64,000 nt of DNA from contig JBGAGV010000006.1 of NCBI GenBank assembly GCA_044226525.1, positions 124,001-188,000 of the forward strand. The letters run 5' to 3'. Below, in pieces: positions 18,087-27,558 of the stretch. The first letter of the stretch is position 1; every line of letters starts with the position of its first letter. Both the position numbers and the translations under genes were made by a program. Origin of the DNA: VFJQ01 sp044226525. GTDB lineage: Bacteria > Verrucomicrobiota > Verrucomicrobiia > Chthoniobacterales > Chthoniobacteraceae. Under the pieces are notes generated by a model. The model had not been told where the DNA came from and searched no databases. It worked only from the letters and a program-made list of their open reading frames with translations.

Positions 18087-19304
18087 CTATTCGCGCCCGA
18101 AGAGCTGTTCCTCCACCGGCAGTGTCCGGTAGATCCACGTGGCCGGCTGGATGAGGACAATGCGGCGGGGGCGATATCCTTCGAGCATCATGCTGACCTT
18201 CACCTTGAGCTGGACACCGCTGCTGCCGGGTGCAGGAGGCACATTGGTATGCTCGAGGATGTTGCCACCTTTGCGGTCATTCTGCGGATCGTAGCTAAGC
18301 AGGTTGGGTTCGGTGACGAAGAGATTGGCCTGAGGCTGGGTCTTTGTCTCGGGCGGCATGCCTTTTGGCACGGGGGCGTTGAGGCGAAAGTCTTCGAAGA
18401 GCACCGGATCGACGTTGGCGAAGAGGGTGACGGTGACGGTTTCCTGTTCGTCGTCCACAGCCGAAACCATCGCAGGCAGGCCGCGGTCGCGAGTATAAAG
18501 CAGATGTTGCTCGCGTTGCTGCGCGGTGGCGAGCGCTCGGGCTTCGGCATCGAGCCACAGGTCGGTGATGCGCCCGGGTCCATAGAGCGTTGCCCAGGTT
18601 ACATTGAAGAGCACGTCCTGGCCCGGTTGGAGCGCTTCGAGGCTGGTGAATCCAGAGCCTTTCATCACACGTGTAGCCTTGCTGAGTTCGAAGATTTTCG
18701 GCTCGGCGACCGGTTGGCCTTCCTGATGCAGGCGCACGGTGAGTCTGTTTTCCGCGAGGTTCACGGATTCGACTTTCCAGAGCTGCTCTTGCCGAGTGTG
18801 GAAGGAGAAGTCATCTTCCAGGCGGAAGCAGCGGCGGAAATCCACATCGAGGGTGATACCGCGCCGATATTCTCCATCCGGTGGCGGCGTCTTGTCGGTG
18901 GGCGGGCGCTTGTAAAAAAGCCCGTGTAGATGGGTGCCCAGCGGAATGTCGCACAACGCCGCGTAGGAGCCGTGATAGACTATCGAACCGTAGGGCAGCA
19001 TCTCGGATTCCAGCGGCAAATCCCACACACCGCGGTCCTGGCTATCATCGCGATCGACACGAATGCGAAAGGTGCGCAGAGGATGTTCAACGCGGATGAG
19101 TTCGCCGGAGATCGCGTGCGCGGAGCCTTCTGGCGGAAACTCCCCATCTACAAGCTGAAACCACTCCAGGGGTTTGCCATTCGGCTTCAGCACTTTCTTG
19201 TTGGAAGGACCGTCGGCGTCGGTGCGGTAGGTCGGAGCGTCTGCGCCACGCAGCAGTAAAGCTGACGCGCACAGGGCGAGAAGCGAAGAGCAGGCGCGGC
19301 GCAC
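18087..19304 (-). CDS. exported protein of unknown function, planctomycete-type cluster
   Basis: 405 residues with a short signal peptide (CSSLLALCASALLLRGADA). The mature part is beta-rich without recognisable domain or catalytic motif. Segments such as GSIVYHGSYAALCDIPLGTHLHG and a repeated pattern of short strands around VESVNLAENRLTVRL suggest OB- or barrel-like modules. It is the last gene of the LRR, DUF1592/1588, DUF1552 cluster, six bases after the DUF1552 gene, so it is probably co-expressed and exported to the same compartment. Converges with the lipoprotein gene. Confidence 0.7.
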   Translation of the reverse strand: MRRACSSLLALCASALLLRGADAPTYRTDADGPSNKKVLKPNGKPLEWFQLVDGEFPPEGSAHAISGELIRVEHPLRTFRIRVDRDDSQDRGVWDLPLESEMLPYGSIVYHGSYAALCDIPLGTHLHGLFYKRPPTDKTPPPDGEYRRGITLDVDFRRCFRLEDDFSFHTRQEQLWKVESVNLAENRLTVRLHQEGQPVAEPKIFELSKATRVMKGSGFTSLEALQPGQDVLFNVTWATLYGPGRITDLWLDAEARALATAQQREQHLLYTRDRGLPAMVSAVDDEQETVTVTLFANVDPVLFEDFRLNAPVPKGMPPETKTQPQANLFVTEPNLLSYDPQNDRKGGNILEHTNVPPAPGSSGVQLKVKVSMMLEGYRPRRIVLIQPATWIYRTLPVEEQLFGRE

Positions 19305-19310
19305 GTCGCG

Positions 19311-20693
19311 TCAGGCGAGGATTTCCTTGAGCGGGCGCAGGCTGTCCTGGAAGCGATCGGCCTTCACATCCACCTGCTGGAGCATCGTCAGCAGGAGATT
19401 GCTGACCCGCGCGTCGGTGTCCACGGGGCGCGAGCAGATTTTGTAGTGCCCCTGGGAGTCGGCGACGTTGTAAGCGCCGATGGTGGGCAGGTTGAAATCG
19501 ACATGCTGGCCGTGCTTGTAGCCAAGCGCTTTGCCGCCTGCGAGAATGAGCGGGAGGTTTGCGTTGCCGTGGCTGTGTCCGTAAGCCATGCCGCTGCCCC
19601 ACAGGACCTGGGTGGTGTCGAGGAGCGGCGCATTGTTTTCCCGGTGCGCCTCGAGCTGATCGAGGAAATAGCTGAACTGCTCGATGAGAAAGGTATCGGT
19701 CTCCGTGAGGCGGCGCAGTTGCTCTGGATCACCGTTGTGATGAGAGAGCCCGTGGCGCGTTTGTGAAATGCCAATCTCCGGAATGCCACTCGCCTGCGAT
19801 TCGCTGCCGATCATGCAAGTGATCACCCGTGTGCTGTCGGTGCGCAGCGCCAGCACCATGAGATCATGGAAAAGGCGGTAATATTCGCCAGCCTCGGCCA
19901 TGCTCAGCTTGCGCGTGAGCCGGGCGGCTTCCGCGGGCGAAACCTCGGGCTTCGGGACGTCGAGCCACGAGTTGGCGCGCTCGGTGCGTTCCTCCACCTG
20001 GCGCACGGCGGTAAGATACTCGTCGAGTTTGTTTTTGTCTTCGCTGCCGAGCTTGTGGTTCACACGCTTTGCGTCGTCGGCCACCAGATCGAGAATGCTG
20101 CCGCGCCGGGCGAGCCGGCGGCGGATGACGTCCTTCCCCTCCTTCTCCACGCCGAAGAGGTTATTGAAAATCGTCTGCGTATTTCGCTCGGAGGGAAGTT
20201 GGATGCCGTCGCGCGACCAGGCGAGGGAGTTGCCCTCGATGGCGAGTTCGAGCGAGGAGAGCCGGGTTGTGACGCCCTGCACTTCGGCCATGAGCTGGTC
20301 GGCGGAAACGGTGTTCCGGAATGGGCCGCCATCGCCGGGGACGTTCGCGCCGGTGAGCCAGACCTTCTCGCAGTTGTGATGCTTGCCGATAACCATCGGG
20401 TGGTGCAGGCCGCTGATGGGCGTGAGATTGGCGCGATGCTTTTCGAGCGATTTCAGCGGCCGGCTGAATTCATAATCCGCGCCTGCTTTTTCGATCTGCC
20501 AGGTGAGTGTATTCACCCCGTTCGGGATGTAGAGAAAGACGCTACGCTTCGGCTTCAATGCGGACCCGCTGGCCGCCGCCCGGGTGCTGGCCGGCAGCAT
20601 GGCATTGAGCAACGGCAGGGCGATGGTAGCGCCCAGTCCGCGCAACATCGTGCGACGGCTGATCTGCCAATGGTTGAGGTTCAGGTTGCTCAT
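19311..20693 (-). CDS. DUF1552 exported protein (Tat signal)
   Basis: 460 residues. The N-terminus shows a twin-arginine signal (SRRTMLRGLGATIALPLL) and an Ala-rich cleavage region. The mature sequence follows the DUF1552 pattern: FLYIPNGVNTLTW near the start, ISGLHHPM, the region around VWLTGANVP, and GLSHHNGDPEQLRRLTETDTF towards the C-terminus, with GSGMAYGHSHGNANLP. The family is of unproven function but is nearly always next to a DUF1592/DUF1588 cytochrome-like protein, as here. A periplasmic oxidoreductase or hydrolase role is inferred from the fold and Tat export. Confidence 0.87.
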   Translation of the reverse strand: MSNLNLNHWQISRRTMLRGLGATIALPLLNAMLPASTRAAASGSALKPKRSVFLYIPNGVNTLTWQIEKAGADYEFSRPLKSLEKHRANLTPISGLHHPMVIGKHHNCEKVWLTGANVPGDGGPFRNTVSADQLMAEVQGVTTRLSSLELAIEGNSLAWSRDGIQLPSERNTQTIFNNLFGVEKEGKDVIRRRLARRGSILDLVADDAKRVNHKLGSEDKNKLDEYLTAVRQVEERTERANSWLDVPKPEVSPAEAARLTRKLSMAEAGEYYRLFHDLMVLALRTDSTRVITCMIGSESQASGIPEIGISQTRHGLSHHNGDPEQLRRLTETDTFLIEQFSYFLDQLEAHRENNAPLLDTTQVLWGSGMAYGHSHGNANLPLILAGGKALGYKHGQHVDFNLPTIGAYNVADSQGHYKICSRPVDTDARVSNLLLTMLQQVDVKADRFQDSLRPLKEILA

Positions 20694-20715
20694 AAGTTTG
20701 GTGGAGTGGATGGGG

Positions 20716-23142
20716 TTACCGTTTCTGAAATAGATCGGACGTGATGAGGGCGGTTAGAATATCTTTCACGCGATAGTCGGCAGCTTTGCTGGCCGCGGCG
20801 ATGGTTTTGAGCTGGTCGCGATCGTCGAACGAGACCGCACGGCGCAGGGCATACGTGGCCAGCTTTTCGATGAAGGTGCGATTGAACGAATCGAGGTCGG
20901 CGAGCAGGAGTTTCTTAAATTCGGCCGCGTCCTGGTAGGTGCGGCCATCGGGAAATTTTCCGCCGGGGTCCACGGAGGGATCGCTGCCGGTGCCTTCGGT
21001 TTTTTCCGTGGTGCGCCAACGGCCGATGGCGTCGTAATTTTCAAACGCCAGGCCAAGCGGATCGATCTTCGCATGGCATGCAGCGCAACTTGCGTCGTGA
21101 ATGTGTGCCTCCAGCTTGATGCGGAGCGTGGCTTTGGGCGACGTGACGGGATTGGGTGCGATCGGTTCGACGTTCGCGGGCGGCGGCGGAGGGGATTTGC
21201 CGAAGATGGATTCCATGACCCAGACGCCGCGATGCACCGGGCGATGCCGTGTGCCGTCGGAGGTGAGCGAGAGGATCGCCGCCTGGGTGAGGAGACCGCC
21301 GCGGTGGCTCTCCGGCGTGAGCGTCACACGCTGGTAGCCGTCGCCAGGCAGCCCCTCGGTCGGCAGGCCGTAGTATTCCGCCAGTCGCGTGTTCGCCATC
21401 GTCCAGTTCGAGTCGAGAAACTCGCGCAGCGTGAAGCCGCTCTGCACGACCTCACGGAAAAACGCGCGGGTCTCGCCGATCATGCAGGCTTCGAGCTGCT
21501 TGTCGTAATCGGGGTAAAGCATCTTGTCCGGCGGGAACATTCCGACCTTGCGCAGCCGCAGCCACTGCGAGCTGAACGCATCCGTGAACCGCTGCGAACG
21601 AGGATCGGCGAGCATGCGCCCGACCTGGCGGGCGAGTTCCACCTTGTCGTGGAGCTTGCCCGCTTGGGCGAGCCCGGAGAGTTCGTGGTCGGGCATCGTG
21701 CTCCACAGCAAATATGAAAGCCGGCTCGCGATTTCCCAATTGTTCAGTGTCTGCCGCATTTTTTCCGCATCGCCTTCGGCCAGAAAGATGAAGCTTTTTG
21801 AGCAGAGGACCGCCGCAAGCCCGGCTTTGACCGAACTGGGATATTTTTCGCCCGCCTTCAACTCCGCTTCCACGATGCGGATGAAGTCGTTCAGCTCTTC
21901 TTCCGCGACGGGGCGGCGGAAAGCGCGTGTGGCGAGCTTGCGCAGGATTTCGCGGGCTTGCACGAGGTCGCCTTCGGATTGAGGGCGATAGTCATCGCGA
22001 AGCTGCCGTTCCTGGTCGGTGACGATCGGACCGCGCCACGAGATGGAATGGAGAATGAGGAAGGGATAACGCGGCCGGCCTTGTTCATCGGTGAGCTTGA
22101 TTTGCCAAGGCATGCGACCGTCCTTAAGGCTTACGAAAGGGCGATTTCCGTGACGGCCCGAGCGCGGAAGATTCGACGGGCCGGGCACGTCGTTATAAAC
22201 TTCAATGGTGGGCCGCCCTTTGGGCAAGTGAGTCTGGAAGGTGACCGTGACCGGCTGGTCTTCGGGCGCTACGATGTCCTGCTCAAAGAGGGTGCGATCG
22301 AGTCTCGCCTCATACACTTTGATCCGCGGCGCGCGACCCTTCGCCGGCTTCAAGCCGCTGATCGTGTAGCTGATCTCGTAGATGCCTGTTTCCGGTAGTG
22401 GATCTTTCAGGATCGAGTAGCGGAAGATGTCGCCGGGCCAGATTTCATAAGGCAGCTTTTCCAGCACGCCCATTTGCTGCAACCGCTCGCGATGGCGCTC
22501 ATTCACTTGCTCGGGAAGAATCGCGGGCTTGCTTCCACCGTAAGGCTGAGCCGGCTTCTCGCCTTTTCGCAGCGGCGGAATTTCGGGATACGCTTCCGAC
22601 AGGATCGTCTCGGCGGCGGCCAGATATTTCTCGACGTTCGAAGGCGACATGGTGAGCACCGAGCCGATGCGCTCGAAGCCGTGCCACTCCGGATCTTCGA
22701 GAAAGGCGCCTGGGTCAGTGGCATCGAATTGCACGCCGAGAAGATCGCGCACCGTATTGACGTATTCCTCGCGCGTGAGCCGGTTGTAGGAAACCGGAGG
22801 GCGCAGCGCCATGCGCGCGGCTTCACCTTCCTTCATCCGAGCGGCCAGCAGATCCACGATCGAGGCGCTCTCGTCCGCCGTCGGGCGAGTCTTCACCTTT
22901 TTCGGCGGCATCTCACCGGAGCTGATTCGCTCCATGATCTCCAGCCACTGCGGCGTGTTCTCGAAGCCGATTTTCGGGGAGAGATTGTCGATGCGAAAAT
23001 CGCCCTTCTGTGTCGTCGAATCGTGGCAATCGTAGCAGTGCTGTTCGAGATACGCGTTGAGCTTGGGATCAAGCCCCGCCCCCGATGCAGTCTGCGCGAT
23101 CGTGCCCAGCAGTGCGAAGAAAAGAGCGGATGCCAGCTTCAT
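20716..23142 (-). CDS. PSCyt1-like DUF1587/1592/1588/1585 haem-motif protein
   Basis: 808 residues. A signal peptide is followed by a first CxxCH haem-binding motif (QHCYDCHD) as in planctomycete cytochrome C modules, then DUF1587 (SYNRLTREEYVNTVRDLLGV), DUF1595/1592 (RAFRRPVAEEELNDFIRIV; IASRLSYLLWSTMPDHEL), DUF1588 (GGLLTQAAILSLTSDGTRHRP and a second CxxCH in CAACHAKIDPLG) and DUF1585 at the end (YALRRAVSFDDRDQL). It probably transfers electrons in the periplasm, working with the DUF1552 partner. Start at ATG 23142 is set by the ATGA overlap with the LRR gene and by the signal peptide; the longer open frame upstream is spurious. Confidence 0.87.
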   Translation of the reverse strand: MKLASALFFALLGTIAQTASGAGLDPKLNAYLEQHCYDCHDSTTQKGDFRIDNLSPKIGFENTPQWLEIMERISSGEMPPKKVKTRPTADESASIVDLLAARMKEGEAARMALRPPVSYNRLTREEYVNTVRDLLGVQFDATDPGAFLEDPEWHGFERIGSVLTMSPSNVEKYLAAAETILSEAYPEIPPLRKGEKPAQPYGGSKPAILPEQVNERHRERLQQMGVLEKLPYEIWPGDIFRYSILKDPLPETGIYEISYTISGLKPAKGRAPRIKVYEARLDRTLFEQDIVAPEDQPVTVTFQTHLPKGRPTIEVYNDVPGPSNLPRSGRHGNRPFVSLKDGRMPWQIKLTDEQGRPRYPFLILHSISWRGPIVTDQERQLRDDYRPQSEGDLVQAREILRKLATRAFRRPVAEEELNDFIRIVEAELKAGEKYPSSVKAGLAAVLCSKSFIFLAEGDAEKMRQTLNNWEIASRLSYLLWSTMPDHELSGLAQAGKLHDKVELARQVGRMLADPRSQRFTDAFSSQWLRLRKVGMFPPDKMLYPDYDKQLEACMIGETRAFFREVVQSGFTLREFLDSNWTMANTRLAEYYGLPTEGLPGDGYQRVTLTPESHRGGLLTQAAILSLTSDGTRHRPVHRGVWVMESIFGKSPPPPPANVEPIAPNPVTSPKATLRIKLEAHIHDASCAACHAKIDPLGLAFENYDAIGRWRTTEKTEGTGSDPSVDPGGKFPDGRTYQDAAEFKKLLLADLDSFNRTFIEKLATYALRRAVSFDDRDQLKTIAAASKAADYRVKDILTALITSDLFQKR

Positions 23143-24305
23143 TGAAACTTCACATCCACTTTCGGCAAGAGCGCCTTGATTTTTGCCTGAGTCTCCGCCG
23201 GATAGCCTTGCGGACGGCAGAGGAGTTTCAGTTCCTTCAAAAAGGCAAACTGCTGCAACTGCGGCAGTCGTTCGTCGGGCAATTCGAGGCTGCCGAGTTC
23301 GAGCTGTTCGAGTTGCTTGAGATCGGCGGCGATCTTGAGCCCCTCGTCGTCGAGTTTCCTGCAATCGGTCAGCGTGAGGCGCTTCAAGGTCGCGATCGGT
23401 TTGATCGCGGCGATGCTGTCCGAGCCGCTGAAGCCTTCGCCGAGTTGCAGGTATTCCAGCGGAAGAGCGTGCAGGTTTTTTAAGGCAGCCGCGGTGGCGT
23501 GCGCGCCGAGTTCGAGGCCTTTGAGCTTGGTGAGCTTCGCCAGGTTGGGCGCGCCAGCATCGGTAAACTTCGCATGGGCGAGACTGATGCTTTCGAGGTT
23601 CGGGAGGTGATCGCAAAGTTCCTTGAGCCCCTCGTCGTCGATGCTGCTGCCCCGATGGCTGACGCGGGTGATCTTGTTCCAGCCGGTGCATTTCGCATAA
23701 GCGCGACCCGTGATCTGCGTGCCGACGAAGTTGAACGATTCGAGATTGGTCAGGCCTGCCAGCTTCTCCATCCCGGCATCGGTGAGTTTGTCGTTGTTAG
23801 TGAAGGCCAGCTTTTTGAGGTTCGTGAGTTGCCCGATTGGGGCGATCCAGTCGTCGTTGAATTTAGTCGAGATGACGTTCAGCGATTCGAGAGCGGGCAA
23901 GTGCCCCACGTGCTCAAAGAACGCAGCGTCATACGGATCGTTCTCGCGTTTGTCGTGCGGGCCGGTATTCGGCACCGCGAGATCGACGAGGTTTAGCGTG
24001 TCAAAAATTGCGACCGGTCCACCTGCGGCTTTGGCCAGCGCTTCTGGCGTGGTGTTGATGCGCTCGACCTTTCCTTTCGCGCCTTCGACAGTGCGCGCGA
24101 CAGCTTCGGCGTGTGGCGCTTGCGCGGCGGCGGCGAGAATATCTTTCGCATATTCCTGCAACGCACGCTTCAGCGTCGGGTCGGAAACTTTCGCCGCGGC
24201 AGCGTTCAGGTCGGCTTCGGAAGTGACCTTGGAGAGGTGCGGTGCGCCAGCCAAAGCCAGCGAAGCGGCGAGCGTGAGGAGGAACGGGAGTTTCGGCAAA
24301 TTCAT
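23139..24305 (-). CDS. exported leucine-rich repeat protein
   Basis: 388 residues with a clear signal peptide (LPFLLTLAASLALA). Residues about 95-360 are at least nine irregular leucine-rich repeats of the 'cysteine-containing/RNI' kind (for example LTNLKKLAFTNNDKLTDAGM and LPNLESISLAHAKFTDAGAP). LRRs mediate protein binding, so a scaffold or receptor role is inferred. First gene of the four-gene minus-strand cluster; its stop overlaps the start of the DUF1592/1588 gene. The upstream 140 bases are shared with the divergent kinase and contain a small hairpin (CACCCC/GGGGTG) but no strong promoter. Confidence 0.82.
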   Translation of the reverse strand: MNLPKLPFLLTLAASLALAGAPHLSKVTSEADLNAAAAKVSDPTLKRALQEYAKDILAAAAQAPHAEAVARTVEGAKGKVERINTTPEALAKAAGGPVAIFDTLNLVDLAVPNTGPHDKRENDPYDAAFFEHVGHLPALESLNVISTKFNDDWIAPIGQLTNLKKLAFTNNDKLTDAGMEKLAGLTNLESFNFVGTQITGRAYAKCTGWNKITRVSHRGSSIDDEGLKELCDHLPNLESISLAHAKFTDAGAPNLAKLTKLKGLELGAHATAAALKNLHALPLEYLQLGEGFSGSDSIAAIKPIATLKRLTLTDCRKLDDEGLKIAADLKQLEQLELGSLELPDERLPQLQQFAFLKELKLLCRPQGYPAETQAKIKALLPKVDVKFQ

Positions 24306-24445
24306 TTCAGGAAGCTGCTGGGGGAACGAGCGGCGCGGACGTGTTTTCTTAACGAAAAAGACCCGGCCAGGCACCCCCGAAAACTCGGGGTGACACCAAT
24401 CTGTCCGTGCATGGAAAATCGCCCCGGAAACGGTAAGCTCTGCCG

Positions 24446-26446
24446 ATGTTGATTGCCGCCCACTCAGCCCTGCGCTCTGCCATCCTCGTGATGGTGGTGC
24501 TCGCATGCGCCGAGGCGAAGGCGGGGCTCGACCGGTTCAGCCCGGAGTGGCACCGTCTGGAAGCAGAACGCGCGATTTTGCTGGAGCGCTTGACCGCATG
24601 TCCCCCGGCGCCCGAGCCGCAAGTGATCCAGCGCCTTGGCTGGCACAGCGATTACTCCGCCTCACCGGATACGGTCGAATGGATAGAGTTGAACCTCGGG
24701 CGTGGGGAAGCGCTGGATGCCGTGGCGCTCATCGCGCCACCGCCGAGTGGTGGCGGTTTCGAGCCGGGCTATGGATTTCCTTTGCGTTTCCGCGTCGAAT
24801 CACTCGGGGACGACGAGAAGACCGAGCGCCGGGTGCTGGCGGATTATTCCCGGGCCGATTTTCCCAATCCCGGCAGCCTGCCAGTGGTGATTCCCGCCGG
24901 TGGGTGGGTGACTCACAAAATCCGCATTACCGCGACCCGATTGTTCCGCGAGAACCGTCGCTACCTCTTTGCGCTCGGCGAAGTGATGCTGCTGCAAGGC
25001 CAGCGGAACCTCGGCCCGGGAATTGAAGTGGTGGGGCCGGACGCGGTTCGCGCCAGCAGCAGCCAAGGCACGCGGCCGGATTGGGGGCGGATCAATGTGG
25101 TGGATGGGAACACTGCACTCGGCCCGCCCATTGGCACAAAGCCGAGCCCGTCGCTGGGATTCCGGGGCCGCTTGAAGCACGAACGTGGGGCAAAGTGGGA
25201 CGCGGCGAAGTGGGTCTCCGTGGACCTCGGTAGCGTCGACCCCGTTGACGAAGTGCGGCTTTTTCCTGCGCACCCGCCGCAGTTTGCCCACAGCCACGGG
25301 TATGGATTCCCGCTGCGCTATGAGATCGAACTTCGCGAGACGGAAAACGGGCCGCCCGTGATCTTGCCCGCCCCGCAATCCGGCGACTACAGCGCGCCGC
25401 CGGGGGATAACATCGTCACCGTTGTCGCGGGCGGACTGGGTGCACGGTTCGTCCGGTTGACCGCGCTGGAGCCGCACGTCAGTAACGGCGGGCCGGTCTT
25501 CGCGCTGGCGGAAATGCAGGTGTGGTCGAATGGCAAAAACATCGCGGCTGGACGAAGCGTAGCGGCCTCGGATTTCACGGATCAGCCCGGCTGGTCAGGC
25601 GCGGCGTTGGTGGATGGCTTTGCCAGCAGCGCGAACATCGTGGACTGGCCTGCGTGGCTGGCTGGCCTTTCGCAGCGGCGGGAAGTCGAGCAGCGGCTGG
25701 GCGCGATCGAGCAGCGGCACACGATTCTCACCCGCTGGTGGCTGCGCGCCGGCCTAGTCGGGCTTGCCGGGTTGATCCTTTCCGGAGCGGCCGTCGTGTT
25801 GGGATGGACCCTTCGCCAGCGCCGGGCACGGCGCGCGGAGTTGGAATCGCTCCGCCAGCGGATTGCGCGTGATTTGCACGACGAAATTGGCAGCAGCCTG
25901 GGCAGCATCGCCCTCATCGCGCAGGACATTCTCGATGACGGCGATGATCCAGCGCAGGCGCGCATCGATCTGGGCGAAATCAAAGACATCGCGAATGAAA
26001 CGGTGAGTGCGATGCGCGACATTACTCGTCTCATTCAGAGCGATCGATATGGAACGGATGATCTCGCCACGCTCTTGCGCGACACGGCCGGGCGTCTTCT
26101 GCGCGGCATCGAGCACACCTTGACGATTGAAGGCGTTCCTCATCCCCGCGCCCTTTCCGTCGATCGTCAACGCGATCTGATTCTCATGTTCAAGGAAGTG
26201 CTGCATAACATTACACGACATGCCTCGGCGAAGAATGTGCAAATCCGACTCGCGCAACGCGACGGCCAGATCACGCTGACGATTCGTGACGATGGATGTG
26301 GCTTCGATTCCGCGGTGGGTGGCGGCGCGGGCATGGGACTCACTAATCTCCAGCGCCGCGCCGGGAAACACGGCGGCGATATCTGCATGACCTCTGCGCC
26401 AGCCCAAGGCACCACCGTCGCGATTACGCTTCCCCGCCATGCCTGA
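24446..26446 (+). CDS. sensor histidine kinase with discoidin-like sensor region
   Basis: 666 residues. A signal peptide leads into about 400 extracytoplasmic residues containing two discoidin (F5/8 type C)-like segments, seen as paired motifs such as VEWIELNLGRGEALDAVALI and KWVSVDLGSVDPVDEVRLF, each followed by GYGFPLR. One membrane helix at 433-455 precedes a HisKA_3 domain with His478 in RDLHDEIGSSLGS and an ATPase domain (FKEVLHNITRHASAKNV, DDGCGF). Discoidin domains usually bind carbohydrates, so the kinase may sense an extracellular glycan. It overlaps its LuxR-type regulator by eight bases. Confidence 0.85.
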   Translation: MLIAAHSALRSAILVMVVLACAEAKAGLDRFSPEWHRLEAERAILLERLTACPPAPEPQVIQRLGWHSDYSASPDTVEWIELNLGRGEALDAVALIAPPPSGGGFEPGYGFPLRFRVESLGDDEKTERRVLADYSRADFPNPGSLPVVIPAGGWVTHKIRITATRLFRENRRYLFALGEVMLLQGQRNLGPGIEVVGPDAVRASSSQGTRPDWGRINVVDGNTALGPPIGTKPSPSLGFRGRLKHERGAKWDAAKWVSVDLGSVDPVDEVRLFPAHPPQFAHSHGYGFPLRYEIELRETENGPPVILPAPQSGDYSAPPGDNIVTVVAGGLGARFVRLTALEPHVSNGGPVFALAEMQVWSNGKNIAAGRSVAASDFTDQPGWSGAALVDGFASSANIVDWPAWLAGLSQRREVEQRLGAIEQRHTILTRWWLRAGLVGLAGLILSGAAVVLGWTLRQRRARRAELESLRQRIARDLHDEIGSSLGSIALIAQDILDDGDDPAQARIDLGEIKDIANETVSAMRDITRLIQSDRYGTDDLATLLRDTAGRLLRGIEHTLTIEGVPHPRALSVDRQRDLILMFKEVLHNITRHASAKNVQIRLAQRDGQITLTIRDDGCGFDSAVGGGAGMGLTNLQRRAGKHGGDICMTSAPAQGTTVAITLPRHA

Positions 26447-27104
26447 CCCGAAGCAAATAGTAAACGTGTGGCTCGTCGAAGACCACAAAACCTACGGTGA
26501 ACGGCTCGCCCGGGCACTGAATCGGATCGAGGATGTTCGCTGCGAGCATCGCTTCACTGCCTGCGAGGATGCTCTCGCCGCATTGGCGAAAAGCGAGGCT
26601 CCTCACGTGCTTTTGCTCGACGTCGGGCTTCCCGGCATCAGCGGAATCGACGGACTCGCCTTCCTGCGGCAGCAAGCGCCGAAGACCGCCCCCGTCATCC
26701 TCACCGTCTTCGAGGACGACGACAAAATCTTCCGCGCCATTTGCGCCGGGGCGGCCGGTTATCTTTTAAAGACCAGCAGCATCGAAGAGATCGCCGGCGC
26801 GATTCGCACCGCCGCAGCGGGAGGTTCGCCGATCAACCCCACCATCGCCCGGCGCGTGCTCGAGATGTTTTCCAAGGCGAATCCCCCCGCGCGCGATTAC
26901 GGCCTCACGCCGCGGGAACGGGAGATCCTGCAGGTGCTCGTCGAAGGCAAGACCATCAAAGAAGCTGCCGTGGCGCTGAAAATCAGCTACTACACGGCGG
27001 ACGAATACATCCGCAGCGTCTATGAAAAACTTCAGGTTCGCAGCCGCAGCAGCGCGGTGGCCAAGGCGGTGAGCGAAGGGATCGTCCCACCGCGCGGTGC
27101 GTGA
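26439..27104 (+). CDS. NarL/FixJ-type response regulator
   Basis: 221 residues. Receiver domain with Asp61 as phospho-acceptor (LLLDVGLPG), acidic pair ED at 14-15 and Lys in LLKTSS. The C-terminal LuxR-type helix-turn-helix is marked by LTPREREILQVLVEGKTIKEAA and VYEKLQVRSRSSAV. It pairs with the discoidin kinase upstream. Targets are unknown; the divergent LRR/DUF1552 cluster is an obvious candidate because it shares the upstream region. Confidence 0.88.
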   Translation: MPDPKQIVNVWLVEDHKTYGERLARALNRIEDVRCEHRFTACEDALAALAKSEAPHVLLLDVGLPGISGIDGLAFLRQQAPKTAPVILTVFEDDDKIFRAICAGAAGYLLKTSSIEEIAGAIRTAAAGGSPINPTIARRVLEMFSKANPPARDYGLTPREREILQVLVEGKTIKEAAVALKISYYTADEYIRSVYEKLQVRSRSSAVAKAVSEGIVPPRGA

Positions 27105-27558
27105 ACGGCTCTGGAAGGGATGGTCCGGCTGCCTTTGCCGAGGCTCGCGACTAACCGACCCGCTCCGGCTCCGGCAGTTCCCGGCCGTTTTGTGAGCGAG
27201 AAGTGTCGGCAATCGTTTCCATGTGCTTGATCGCGCCCTGCGCTGAGTCTTCCGATTCAGACGAGTTTTGTGGCTGGCGATGGGCAGCGAGATTCAGCAA
27301 ACGTTCCCGGCGCTGCGGATTTCGATAGTGGCTCTGATGGTTCATGAATGACGTGGGAATGTGCCGGTGCTTCGGGGCACTGTCTCGTTGTGTGCCATTA
27401 CAAGGTGGCAATGGTCGGATGGCGTGCACCGGATGACGCCACCTGTCGTCGCATTTCGCACCCGCGTGTCACGGCTGTCGCTACAGCTAATGAAGGCAAA
27501 AAATGCCAGCGGACCGGCTGCCGCTATAAGTAAAATGGCGTATGTGCCTCTGCGTCCT
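27105..27558. other. intergenic stretch with a weak small ORF
   Basis: A 454-base gap between two-component systems. On the minus strand an ORF of 64 residues (27151-27345, start at ATG 27345) is hydrophilic and lacks a visible ribosome-binding site, so I do not call it a gene. On the plus strand TATAAG at 27525-27530 could be the -10 element for the next operon; if so, translation begins downstream at 27559 rather than at ATG 27535. Confidence 0.35.

Noticed and set aside
23143..23691. N-terminal extension of the DUF1592/1588 frame
   Set aside because: It overlaps the LRR gene and is Arg/Gln-rich; the signal peptide and ATGA overlap set the start at 23142.
27151..27345. 64-residue minus-strand ORF between two-component systems
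   Set aside because: No ribosome-binding site, no similarity I recognise, and composition is not distinct from intergenic DNA.
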